Assembly (NCBI GenBank): GCA_029964075.1
Contig: CM057140.1
Coordinates: 13,596,643-13,660,642, forward strand
DNA: 64,000 nt
Reading direction: 5' to 3'
Origin: Patiria pectinifera
Taxonomy: Eukaryota; Echinodermata; Asteroidea; Valvatida; Asterinidae
Below are positions 47,801-60,900 of the stretch, piece by piece. The position numbers and the translations under genes are program-made. Positions within the stretch are counted from its first letter, which is position 1; every line of letters begins with the position of its first letter. Below the pieces are notes generated by a model. That model made no database searches and was not told the DNA's origin. It saw only the letters and a list, made by a program, of their open reading frames with translations.

Positions 47801-47915
47801 GTTTCAAAGATTTGGGCAAATATAGAGGAAATTTTGAAAAAATAATATATTTTTTTTAAATTGAATTTTGTCAATTTGTGCACGCCATATTTCTCCTGAA
47901 TGGCACGTGTTGCTC

Positions 47916-50900
47916 CTGATGAACTGAAAATTAAAAAGATTTGGGCAAATATCAATGAGTATTGGAGAAAAAAAATCTTTTTGTTGATATTTACCTATTT
48001 GCAGACGTCTTTTTCTTATTCCTTATATCTGAATTGTTAACACTGAGTTCAACAGAAAGTCACTCAAGTAGTTGTTATTTATGACTCACAAATTCGTTTT
48101 TTTTGGGGGGGGGGTAAGACGTTAAAAAAATACTTCATTCAAACAATTCACACTGAAATATCAAAGCAATTTCTTTTTATTCAATTTTTGTTATCACAAT
48201 CAACATTGTGTGAATACAGGTTTGTCTCAATACCCACTTACTTGACATATAAAATCTTTTTGTTTGAACATTCAATTACTTAATAATTAGTATATAATAC
48301 TTGATATATTTTTTTTCAATATGCCACAGATTCAGTGACCGGTGTGGCATAACACAAGACGACAGAGGTACAAGTTCTTACCGTGAATACAATACTCAAG
48401 ATGGAGATACAGATACAACATGGAATAGAATGGGTCGTGGGTTCATGCACATTTTTTTTTCAATTAAAACTTACCCATGCCCCATCCATATTACCCCTTC
48501 CCACCCCTCCCACAATGGAACCCTCACATTCAAAAGACTTCCAGCGATTTTTGAATGTAGAATTCTCGCTCTTGGAAGTCCGCAATCAAATTTACAAAAC
48601 TCTCCAAATTTCTCCAAAATGTTTTAGATCTTAACGCGTCTTACTAAGAGAGTTAAGCTAGCAAACAAAAGTTTGATATTAAGCTTTTGCGCTCAGAAAA
48701 ATGTGCCGAATAATATATTAAAATTATAATATCAATGCACAAAGATTAAAGGGCACACCATACTTTTATGCGCTTTGTTTTCCAATTGTTATGGGTTCAA
48801 CCCATTGGCAAATTTTAAAGCGTGGGAAATTTACAAACATGTCCAAATTTGCTCCACTGAGCGGAACAATCATATTTTTTTTTTTTAAAGGTATTGAGAC
48901 AACGGAAGTGTTGGGCAAAATTATTAGCAATTTTGTCGACATTTTCCCGATATATAACTATTGACTTCTGCCACTGGCCTAAAACATTCAAAAGCCTTAA
49001 TAGACATCGACAAAAACTGTCTGATTTGAGGACAGTGATATCATTAAATTATCAACAATTTTCAATGGAATAAAGAATTGGAACTGAAAAAATTTAATAA
49101 TGCAGCTTTGTAACTTAAGGCTTGGTTTAGAGAGCCAATTTTTCCTTTTGGCTAACACTGTAATCATTAATGCTAAATTGACCAATAGAATGCTGTCTTT
49201 CATCACTACCATCTAACAACGATTTGGATTGGTCACCTCCCCGGCTATGCAGTCGAGTGGACCAATGAGAAACCAGCTAATGAACTTTTTTTATGAGTTG
49301 CTCGCATATTTTTCATTAGAAACACACACAAATGCGAACATGCTTAAGTTCACAACAGCATGCGTGTACAATCCTGTGTGCATGTTTTCATGGAATCAAC
49401 CAAAAAAACAAAAAAAATCACACACGAGTTTTACAGAAAGCAGGTTTTCTGCAGTAAATCTTCACCTCAATTACTTTTGTTAAAGATAATGAATACACAA
49501 AAAAATCATAGTTTTCCGCAAGCCTGAAGTATGAAAAAAAAAAAAAATTATGTCTACTGTTATCAACTTCAAGACTTTGGCAAGTTTACATCTTAACACT
49601 AACATGACAGCATGAAGCAATAATTTAAATAACTTTGATTTTGTTTTCGTGAGTGGAATTTCAGTCAATTCAGGCAAGGATCTCGAAACTTAAATGCAAC
49701 TGGTAAATAAATTAAGACTAATAATCTTTGTAACACATTTGAATATATGAGGAGATAAATACAGTATGCAGTAAAAGGTGATATGTGCTTCATAAAGGTA
49801 ACTGGTATTTTTGTGTTGTTTAAACATGATTAATGGTATATACAGAATATAACGGACAAAATTTGGCAGAGAACATTTTAATCCAAATTAAGCTCCTTTC
49901 ACTATAAACTCAGCTCTTTTTCAGTTGTTGCTTCCCGTCAATTACAATTCAAACAATATTTCAAAGTTTTTTATGCATCGTGAAAAGAAAATACAAATTA
50001 GTATGTAAATTGCCATACGACTGCCAGACAATTTCTGTTTGAGTTGCAAAAACGCTTTGTGTGATACAAAATTGTATCCCGTTTATTTTACAATGTATGA
50101 GGGCAAATTACAAGAAACAGGTTTTAATAAATTAAAATTGCGCCCTCTACTGTCAACAGTCACAAATGAGTTTTAAGTACAATAAGCCATCTCGTAGTCG
50201 TAGCACCATTTCTTGCTTTCAGCTCTTTCCCAATGCACACATTTCTAACGTCATCAAATATGAGTTGAAACCGACCTTACTAACAATTTTTCTGTTCACA
50301 CCAAATCAAACTTTTTCTTGTGTTCCTCGTTTTTTCCTCTTCTTTTAGTTGGCAGTGCAACACAAGCGTTTGGCCCTACCATGTCTCACAAAAAAATCTA
50401 CCAGATGGAGTGTTAGAGAAAGTAACATTCCGTGCTTTTGCTTCCAATTTTTGGAGACACGATGACAACTTTTGGCAATTGCTAATAGATAGATTGCATT
50501 GAGCAGCCATGTTTGAGGTGTGTTTTGTTATGTTAATTCATTAACAATGAATGCCCAAGAGGCCTGCTCATGCGTATCCCTGCTGAACAACAGCGCACAC
50601 CTCAAACATGGCTGCAGCGTAAAAGGTCTATCAAGGCCAAAGTCTGCGACACACTTTCACGCCAAATTCCTTTGCGTACAGGCGATGCAGCAAGATTACA
50701 AAACGTCTTTTTAAGCACTAGATCTGTGTCTGTGCAAAATAAATATGCACAAGCACAAATCTGTATGCAGCACTGAAATATGCTTACACTATTCTTTTTA
50801 ATCACTTAGCAGCATAGACCAAAACGGCCCAAAAAAAAGGTCACTTTCAAAGTCATTGCAAGATATGCCAATATTTTTGGCATCTAACCAGCTCACCAAT

Positions 50901-51983
50901 TTCAAAATTTTAAACCAGGGAAAAAATGAACTCACACAAATGAGAACATTCTTTGCATCTCAGGAATCTAACCACAAGTCTCCTTTTTTTTCCTCATTTC
51001 CCTATTTCTTTTCCTCATATTCCATTTGGAAGCACTCATTCGTTAGTCTCACCACGGAAGGCGATCGCCGACATTTACAACAAATGCAAAAAACAACAAC
51101 TGATTTTGTTTACGTGAAGACTGTCTACGCGCACCAGTCACAATCAGCAAAATTTTCAAGAATGGCAGAACTCTCATGAATTATATACCCCTGTACAACC
51201 CTAAAAAAAATGTATTAAAAAAAAAATAATCTAGAACTAAACAAGAAAAAAAATGACAGTACCAAACCCCCCCCCCAAAAAAACTGTAAGCACATGCAGG
51301 CACAAATATAGTGTTGTGGGGAAAACAACGTGTAGGCCCCCCCCCCCAAATTGAAGGATATAAATTCTTCCGTGCGTGCGAAAACAAAAATCATACAAAT
51401 TTTAATTTCCTCCCAAATGCAAACTTTGCATAGGTATGGCAGTTTAAATGGACTAGCATTTTGTGCTCCTTTTTTTTACAGACTAAAATCTAGGGATTTA
51501 AAAAAAAATTTCAAAAATTGAACTGCGATTAATAAAGATGTGTTGCATCCCAGCGAGAGCTCTCACCACTCAATGTACAATAGATTATGGAAAAGTGCTG
51601 TCGTAGGATTTGCCGTGATGTAGGGGGCGCTCTAACTTACTTGGAATCAGTAAACAAAGAAGTGTTCTCTGCCGCAAAATCAGTGAAGCGTAAACACTCA
51701 GTGACCGACAAAAAAACTGAGTTGTAAGTAGCGAGTTGAGTGATAAATCTCTCTTTCACGAACCTCGTGGTTCGTGGGGTATGCATAACAAAATTGCATT
51801 GCAATCAATTAAAGGAAATATCTTGTCCTGTCCTGTCCTGTAAATCGAAAAAAATTACAGACGTATCATTTTGCCGAACATGGTGGTGATGTTAATAGAT
51901 GTCACCAGCGACAGGACTTGGCACTGTGGATTTCTCCACCGACGCAAAAAACTCTGCGTGAAGTCGTTTTTTTGGGGGTTTTT
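47916..51983. other. AT-rich intergenic region right of the satellite
   Basis: Begins with a stray satellite fragment (AAAGATTTGGGCAAATAT, 47936-47954). It holds poly-T/poly-G and poly-C/poly-A tracts, an inverted-repeat element at 50514-50614 and probably the 3' UTR of the TULP4-like gene at its right end. GCGCCCTCTACTGT at 50140-50153 is a CTCF-core-like word on the minus strand. No coding gene is supported. Confidence 0.5.
50514..50614. mobile_element. Short MITE-like element with 19 bp perfect inverted repeats
   Basis: CAGCCATGTTTGAGGTGTG (50514-50532) and its exact complement CACACCTCAAACATGGCTG (50596-50614). Weaker pairing runs inward (TTTTGTT against AACAACA). The spacer is ~63 bp and no target-site duplication is obvious. 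Confidence 0.65.
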
Positions 51984-54900
51984 TCATTTAAGGCGCTGGG
52001 TCACGTTGGCCAGAGCCACGGCGAACGCCTGCAGGGCCGCGAAGGGATATTGGAAGTCCAAGGTGTAGGCGTGGCCGTCGATTCGCCCAAACTGCATCAC
52101 CTAGAAGGGGGGAGGGGGAAGAAGGACAAGGAATGAAATAGACAGAGAAAATACCATCAGCAAAAATGTTAATTTCAGTATTAGGTTTTGCAAACCCAAG
52201 AAGTTGTCATTTTTATTTTTAGTTTTTGGTCAATTTGTTTTTTAGTCCCACGATTTGACCGTGGTGATACGTATGTGGCCTATTTTCGAGTAGTCTAATA
52301 GGGGTGTAAATGGCGCCACCAACGTCAAAATAGTCTCCTCCTCCCAAAAAAATTAATATATTTTCTGCGGCCGAACACTTTGAGCAACATTTTCTGAAAA
52401 AAATTCAAACTTCTAAAAATTATTGGAAATTTTTTTTGAGCCCCCGCCCAGCCAAATCCTGGGTGCACCACTGAAGTTTTTCCCTTAACATTTTGGGTGT
52501 TAAGACAAACAATGCAACACAAGAAAATTACGTATTTGGAAGAGACCTGAAGTATTTTCAGCATACCATGATGTAAAACCACTCCGATTGGTACTAATTC
52601 TCAAAAAAATAACCTAAGTACTCATAGATGTATTTCCTGCGGCCAAAAATGTTGAATTCTAAGGATTAATTCTAATTACTTTTAAAGCATTTCCAAACCT
52701 CACCTGTTTGCCGTGGAGTTCCACCTGGAAGTTCTTAGCAGATTCCTGGGTGACCCTGCCACCAAAGTCCAGCTGGTAAACCTGTGTGCTCTCATTCCAT
52801 AGCGGGGCCTTGTTTCGCATGACAAACACCCTGGATTTGCAGTCCGCGTACTGCCGCATCAGCTTGGCACGGCGCGATTTGGAGCTTCCAGCCGGAGTCT
52901 CTTCTCCGCTGTTGTTATCGGCGGCGTCACTTTCTGAGCTGTCGGCGCCGGTGTGGGATTTCATGCGTCCGCGGGACGGGCTCCCACCGCAGAGAGAAGT
53001 CCGTCTGTCCTTTGACGTTTTCTTCGTCTTTTCCGTCTCCGGTACAATTTCGTTGTCGCTTTGCTTGACGGCGGTGCTGGGCGAAGTCCCGGCACTGCTT
53101 TCGCTTCTGCTGCGGCTTTTGGATTTCGGGCGTTTTCTTTTCTCTTGCGGGGATTTGCCCGACACGGACGGACTGCTGTCCCTCCCGCAGCCATTCTGCG
53201 GACTACCGTTATTCGTCCTGTTGTCCACTTGCATTATATTCTTTGGACTGGAGATGGAGCGAGGTCGGCTCCCACGAGGGGGCCCCGGCATGAGGCTCCG
53301 TTGAGATTGCACTAAGGATTCTCCCCTATCTGTCTGTCGTAAACTGTCGCGTTTTTTGCACGGATGCGCCGTGGCGACGCCCGGCTCCAGGGTATCCATC
53401 GGGAGCGGTTTGTGGTCCATGGACTGGTTCGCGACACCGTCGGGAGGGTGGTGCTGGGCCACGCCCGTCGGGATCAGCTGACTTGCGCTATCGGCCCACC
53501 GCGGCATGTCTGTCTGCAACTCCTCAAAATCGCAAGGCTCGCTGGAAATCAACGTTCCGTCCACGATCTCTGTCGTTCCGTTAATAATCTGGGCGTTTTC
53601 CACCACGTCCAGCGACCCGGTTCTGCCAGCCACGGTTGTGGTGGCTTCCAAGGAAGTCTTGAGAATATTGGCAGTCCGCCGTTTTGGTATCGCCCCCTGT
53701 CGAATGAACTGTTCCCGATCCGGTTGGACCTTGGAGGTCGGGGGGATGTTCTCATTGGTCACCTCCCGTGGCCTGGGCACTTCCATTGCTGGGGGAGGGG
53801 GTTCCTGATCGGCGACGTCCAAGTCACTGCTTGAAAAGCTACGATTGGTTGATTTCATTGGAGCTATGGGGGCGGGGCCTCCCGCTCTGTTCATGGGTGG
53901 TTGAGGCGGCGGTTCTAAAAAACAAAGCCAAAACACAAGGAATGTAAAAGAAATATACTACAATATCGAAAAACCACAACATTTTCCAACATTTCATGAG
54001 GTGACAGGTCTTTTGGGGCTAAATATCAAATTTTTAGAACATTTTTAACAGTGTCTTGTGAAATATTATGCAGGTGAAGGAAAAATCGACCATGAAAATG
54101 TTAAGCATAAAATAATCCAATTTGGGGAAAGCATGAATATTACAATCTAATTTTTATTCATTAATTTCTTGTTTCAGAAATACACCTTGTCCACGCCAAA
54201 CAGTATGAAAACAAAGAACTATGCTGAAGGTATCTTGGAGAAAATGGTAGGTTTCAGACAAAAACAAAAAAAACAAAGTGATGTTACACTATAAGAAAAA
54301 GAAATTATGCAGTGAATTCGACAGTGGTGACAAAAAGGCTGTGTGCACGGACAATCAATTATGGAAGATAGCATCAGATGGCTCCGTCGCTCAGAAACGG
54401 AGGAGGATAAATAACTTGGGGGAAAAATTAGGTCTTGGTGCAGACATAACACCCTACTGTCACATTAGTTTGAGCCAAAGTCCATTCAACGTTTACAGAG
54501 AACTGTATGGAACAAAATGGGATGACAAATGGGTTTACGTTTTTGTCCTGACTGTAAATTTCTCCCGTACGGATGTTGAGAAGTCTTTGCCAGTACTGTG
54601 TAAGTTAATGTGCATAGCTAATACATATATTTATGTGTTTCATTATTTTGAGTATTAAAGCATGTGCTGTGCATTAATTCGTTTGATAAATTGTTTTGAA
54701 CATGAATACAAAAATGGTTAGTTTTTTGTTTTTTTAAAGAAGTTACATGTTTTAGTCATTTGTGACTAATTCTCAGAGTTGCTAAGCAGAAAATATTGTT
54801 TACCCAAACAAATGACCCTGGTATGCATAAATGTGTGCAGAGCCAGGACGTTTTGGCTGGTAACCTGTTTTCGTTAAGCAAGTATTTTCTGTGCTTAGTG

Positions 54901-57900
54901 TGATTCCACGCTTAGCGCCTCCATGCAAAATACTCTTTGTGAAATAAGATTGACGCCCTTGCATTTAAGTAAATTTACCAATAATGGAACACAATCTCCA
55001 AACGCAGGGGCTTAGATGTGAAAAATCGTGAAATTGAAGCCTGTAGCCACCCCTGAGCCAAAGCCCATTTTTCACAAATATCCTTCATCATGAAAATGAA
55101 GCGTGTAGCCAAAACCGCAACAAAGCCGAGTTTTCGTAAACATCCTTCAGTCATCTGCAAACAACCCACTTTTTTTCCACTGACACACCTTTTAACACTT
55201 AATGCAGCAACATCAACACCAGCCAAAAGCAGAAAAACAAAACGTTCAGTTTTCCCCCGCCCAGACACTACAGAAATCCTTGTCCCTTAAAAACTGCAAG
55301 ATTCTAGTATCAACACAACAGCCTGACAGCAAAAAATCAAAGAAATCTGCTCGTAAGAGCCTGCAATCCATTACAAAGATACCTCAGGAAGCGGGCCGAC
55401 CATTTTACGGACTCCCAGGTGTGTTTTTTTTAGGGGGGCAGACTGTTTAAGTGGCTTAGCACGAGACTGCGCCCGAGGCATGTAGTCTGATTCACACCCA
55501 GCATGCCCAGAGTTCATTGTATGAAGTAGGACGCGTGCGCACCCCCTCGCATGAGAGAACATTTTTATTAGTATATCTTAGTAGATGCTGTTCCGAATAC
55601 AGAAAAGCCTTAATTCTGTGACCGACTTGAGCACTGTACAAGGTACATATATGAGTCATGCTACGAGCCACTACAAACATGCGCATGCAGCACCGTAGGT
55701 GTTGACCGAAGCACCAAACGCCATAACAATGTCTGTTGACTAGCGCTGGGTGTTGAAGTGGCAGGGTTTAGGGTACATGTACTTAGGACTGTGAGCTTGG
55801 GGAATATTTCATGGTTAGTCATGTTACTTTGGAAATACGATACCACTTTCAAATTCATGTATATTTCTTCTTGGGGATTTGTGCTTCACAGAATGCTTAA
55901 TGTACTTGGTTTCAGCTTTGAGCAACTCAAAGCAGTGTAATATTTGAGGACTGGCCACATTTAGCAATGCTCTTTATTTTCAAAATTTTTATCAGAAAAA
56001 TATATCTAATCAACAAGCTATTATTTCAGAAATAAATAATAAATAATAAATTGTTTATTTCAGGGAATAACCCCCCCCCCAAAAAAAAAACAAGCTACTT
56101 AAACGAGTAATAAATGAACAAGAAATGAATCCTACAAGTTCAGGCTTGACATTTTGAAAAATAAATCTTTCTTTGAGAAAAAAATTATTTAACATTTTAA
56201 AGTGGGCCCTTTCACTTCTTTTAGACAGTTATCTTTTTAAGTCGCTTTTGACAGACTTTGACTGATTATAAAAGACTTCAACAGATTTTGACAGATTCTG
56301 ACAGACTTTGACAGATTTTGACAGACTTGACAGATTCCGACAGAATTGACAGATTCTGACAGACTTTGACACATTTTGACAGACTCGACAGCTTCCAACA
56401 GATTTGACAGATTCTGACAGAATTTGACAGATTCTGACAGATCTTGACAAATCCTGAGGAAAAAAACATCAGCCTACCTCCCGGCTCGTCCTCGTCCTCG
56501 CTGAAGACATTAGGGTCAAAGTCCGCATCGTCGTCGTCCCGTCGAGGCTTGGCGTCCGGCCGTAGCTCCACCAGGGCGATGGTCATCTGGCGGGGCTGTA
56601 GATGCAGCAGGCTCGTCCGGTAGTTGACCTGGCCCAGGTTGGACGGCAGGAAGTGAGCCAGGCCGTGAATCTTGAACTTGGTGCCCCAGATGTTAGAAGT
56701 GACTTCCACCAACCGGTTTTGCTGAGAAAAACGGAGAAATTGACGAACTAAGAGTAACAACACACCGGTTCCCATAAATACTGTTGAATTTCCTCATGAA
56801 ACAGTATGGGCAATTACATCCCAGTTGAAGTCAGACCAGACCAGCGCTTGACAGTGTTTTAGTCGAGGTGCTTGCGATGGATCACAAGTCCATCACAAGA
56901 TCAGTCACAAGCGATCACAAGTCCATCACAAGTCCAGTCACAAGTGATCACAAGTCTATTGAAAAGTCTAGTCACAAATAACAGGGGGTGTACAGCAACA
57001 CAGTTCATCTCAAAATGCCTACAAGTTGACCTGGAACTAGATGGCTTGTGACGGACTTGTGATGGACTTATGATGAACACTGTCTACAAAACTGGTCTTT
57101 GGTAAAAAAAAAAAAAACTTTCACTGGACTAACCTCTGGTAAGCTTTCCAAGAACAAGCTATCGTACTGCCTCTCCTTCCGTCTGGGGGAGTCGGTCCCG
57201 TTACTCCCGTCCCTGTTCAGCCTAGGGCTGCCTCTCCCTCCTCCTCCTCCTCCACCGCCTACCGACGTCCCATTCCGACGGATTCCTGTCATCCTTGGCA
57301 ACGCGTCGTCCTCGCTCTCGTCCGAGCTGGAGCTGCTGCTCGACGAGATGATGGGCAACCGGTCGTCTTCCTCACCCAAGACTGCGACAACAACAAATAT
57401 CCAAAAGAACGAGATAAGTATTAAAAATACAACAATGAAGGGATTTGAATCCAGAAGAAGGTAAGTATATTAGGACTTTCACTTGGGTGAGATTCTAACC
57501 CCCAAAAAAATGGTTACCTTAAGTTTTTGGGCATAGGTAAGATTCGAACCCAGAAACAAGATTTGTGTAAGTTTGTTTTTTGTTCCCAGGTGGGATTTGA
57601 ACCCAAGCCAGAGAGGGGGAAAGCCAAGATGTGTGCCAGCATGCAGCATACATTTGATTACACTATTATTTTGTCTGCCTGGCCGAGATTCGAACCCGGA
57701 TCACATAGCTTTTCAATTTTAAATGTTTGAATTTAAGGTTGAGTTGTAACTTCAATTGAACAAAGTAAATATAGTTAAGTGAGATTCGGACCCGCAATCT
57801 CTGAAAGACCGGAACGGTGTTCAACCAAAGCATCCAATGATATGTTGGCATTCTTCAAATTTGTCAAAATCTTAGTTGCAGTGGTAATAGTCACAAAACT

Positions 57901-60900
57901 CGAAGATTTTTTTATTTGCTAAACTTCGGAGATCAATTTTACTGAACTGCTAAGCTTAGAAATGTCTTAACAGAACAAAAAAAAAACCTACTTAGTAAAG
58001 TTGATAATAAGCAGGACAAGTTCTTTTCAGAACTAATATCTTCTAAGCAGTAGTTATTACCACATGGTGTTACCGCAAACCGAAACGATACCGATACCCC
58101 ACCATGCAAAGCCTCAAATCTTATATCTTAGAAATGTTGCTAAACATGGACAATATTTGCTTGGCAAAAACAGGTATCCAGCCAAAATATCACATTGTAC
58201 ATATTGCTTGCGACTGGTTCCTGGCTGGTTTTCGCTTAGCACGTAAATTTGTTAAGTATTAAATTGAAGCCCAGATGTTTTTTTTATACAAACACCTACC
58301 TTGTTTTTGGTCTAAAGACACCTTGGGATCGTAGATGACAAACTCTGGCCGGAGTTTACTGACCCTGCGACCTTTGAGGAGTGGTACCAGACCGCCCAGG
58401 TACTCCAGGAACAGTGTGTAGCATGAGCTGCTGGGGTTGGCGTCGTCGCCAGTCCGGATCATCGTGCAGTGAAGTCGCTCATTGCCTGGAAAACATACAA
58501 CACTTGAAATTGGTGTGATGATCTCAACAACAACAAAACAAAAAATATGGGCAAACCTAAGCACAGGGCAAACCTAAGCACAGGTTTTTTTTCTACAAAA
58601 TGTCAATGTTCAGCTTGCATAATTTTCATGCACATTTGCTCGATTTGTGACAAACATGTACATGTAGATGACTATAGTTGATTGTTCATTCATTCACTGT
58701 AATACGTACAACAGCTGGGATTTTTTAAATGCAATTTTCTCCAAACTTCTTTTAAAACTTCATTTTAGTTAGCGGTCTATATTTCCGTTACTGAACCCGT
58801 TACCACAAAATGTTATTTACCATTGAAAAGCTCTTGTTCGGTAGAATCTAGTAATACAACTATCAACGGATCACAATTTTACCTTGTACAAGATTTTTTT
58901 TAAATTCAGGTTTCAATGTCAGTAATCATAATTGATGTTCTATTTTACAACACACTAAGGCAGACAAAGATCAGCACACATGACAGTTTTAGGGGCTAGT
59001 AGTTAAATGCTAACACATGTGTTCCGATTCCCTTCTCTGAAAAACAAAACAATTACAATTCATTTCCCTAGCAAATACAACACAATGTCAAAAAATAATT
59101 GATATTCAACAAACACACAGATAGACAGACAAGCAGAGCTTTCAGTACCTGGTGGTGGTTTGCTGCCAAATTCTCGGAGTTTGGTCGGATCAGGAATACA
59201 ACCCTGCAGAAAAAAATACAGATAATAAATCAACTTTTTTTTTAATTCAAATAAATGAAGTCAATATATACACTAAGGTGTTAAAATTACAAGTATGGAT
59301 AGGTGTAATGTTTTGTTTCATTATTTTGTAGAATAATTATTTTGTTTACTTTTATTTGCAACATTTCAATAAGGCGGGCGGAGATAAAGTACCTGTGCCT
59401 CCAGTTACACCCCCCAACCCATAATTTAAAAAAACCTTGAAAATCACACAGAACCTGATTTTTTTTAGGCAAACAAAAAAATTTGCCCACCCATCGTTTT
59501 TGTCATCTAGCAGAAACACAATGTTTTTTTTCTTGGCCTAATTTTCCCATTTTTTTCCTTCACAGAAGATAAACAGGGAATAAAAATAGATTTTATTTAC
59601 GGCATAAATATTTATACAGGTACACGCACATTCACCGATATTGTCATTGATTGCAGGACAGATACAGCTCTACGGCATCCAAAAAAACCAACCACCCTTT
59701 TTGAACGACATTTTACTAAAAAAACAACACGTTAATCACGTCCTTGAACTATCCGACCGCTTTTCATTCCATCATTTACACTCATTTTCCAAACCTTGGC
59801 ACCACATGCCACAATGTTTTATTCAATAAATCTCCAAAATGACTACTTTCTAAGGACCTTTACGAATGCAAATTCTCCCCGCATTGAATGCTCATCAGTA
59901 AGTAACCCCCACTCTCGACCCCACTTAGGTCTTCAAATATTCCTTTTAAAATTTTAACACAGAGAGAAAAAAAATCCAAAAGCAATTTTGTTTTTCACTT
60001 TGTTTTTCCGCTGCCTCCCATTAAGTCTGCTGACAATGGAATTTCCGTTGTGGTAGTCCTTTTGAGAAATCCCGATGATGTAGAAGAAATTGACTGAAAA
60101 GGCGATTAATGCATGTCTTGTACAAAAGCTACGGCGAAATGAAGTCACATGACAGTTGACATATAATGCGATCTCAAAACCTTGGAGATTCTCACCGGTA
60201 TCGAAACGGACGCTTGGGGAGCCAATAAAAGAGCACCCTGTTTTCTTTTCGATTCGTCTTACATATTCGGCCGTCGTGAATCTTATCCTCTACCATGAAA
60301 TACTAGGGAAAAAAGGCCGTTCTGACGTGAACGGAATGCCTGTCACTTACAGGCCGCTCACGGTTCTGTTGCTTTGGGGATAGGAAGCACTGAAATCTTA
60401 AAATGCCAGAAATAGGGCAAAATGTCTTGGGATTTGAAACGAATGACGTCTTCGGACCGGAGGTAATTCACGTCAATGAGAACACTTTTTAGTTTTTCTT
60501 TTTCCTGATCTGACATGACCTGGCGTTGCTCATGCTTACGTACCATTGACTCTATGTGAATACTTAATGTTTCTTGCAATCTGCTTGAGACTGTGTTTGT
60601 ACATTCAAATGAGATCTTTGGGGGGCTCATGCTCCAAATAATTTGTTTTTACCAATTTTTACAAAATACTAATTTTATTTTACCTATTTACCACACTTGT
60701 ACATTTATTATACATCATCAACTTTTTTGGGGGGGGGGGGGGTTTAATGACTTATTCATGAACCTTAGCTTGTACCAGAAAATTAAAAACTAACATTTTT
60801 TTTTCCAGCTTTCAGCTCTTCAAGGAAACGTGACTCATTTTTGCGGAGAAAAAAACTGACTCCTTTATTTTTTTCTTGAGCTTGACATTTGTGGAAATTA

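Larger units (their letters stand above)
32975..47915. repeat. Satellite array, ~321 bp unit, about 47 copies
   Basis: The word GGATGCATGA and its variants recur 47 times from about 32989 to 47760, a mean spacing of 321 bp. Each unit has the same order: TTAGGATGCATGAT, TAAGTGAGCATTTCAAAGAT, a variable AT stretch, TTTGTGCACGCCATATTTCC, GGGAATGTGTTCTAAGGGC, CCCAGGCATCTTCCTAGCAA, GCAAGGGGTTAGCCTTAC, and TTGACTTTTCTGGAAACAAC. Units are nearly identical and all in one orientation, with no gene or transposon inside. The AT stretch comes in at least two classes (TTTTTTAAATTCAATTTTG and TTCTCATTCATTTTTGTCC). The array starts abruptly after unique sequence and ends in a decayed unit near 47915. No family known to me matches. 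Confidence 0.97.

Noticed and set aside
52786..53834. Long plus-strand frames opposite the big TULP4 exon
   Set aside because: Antisense shadows of a GC-rich coding exon; the minus-strand frame carries the tubby motifs.
56229..56450. 73-residue minus-strand frame rich in KSV/ICQ repeats
   Set aside because: Produced by the GACAGATT minisatellite; the true exon ends at 56478.
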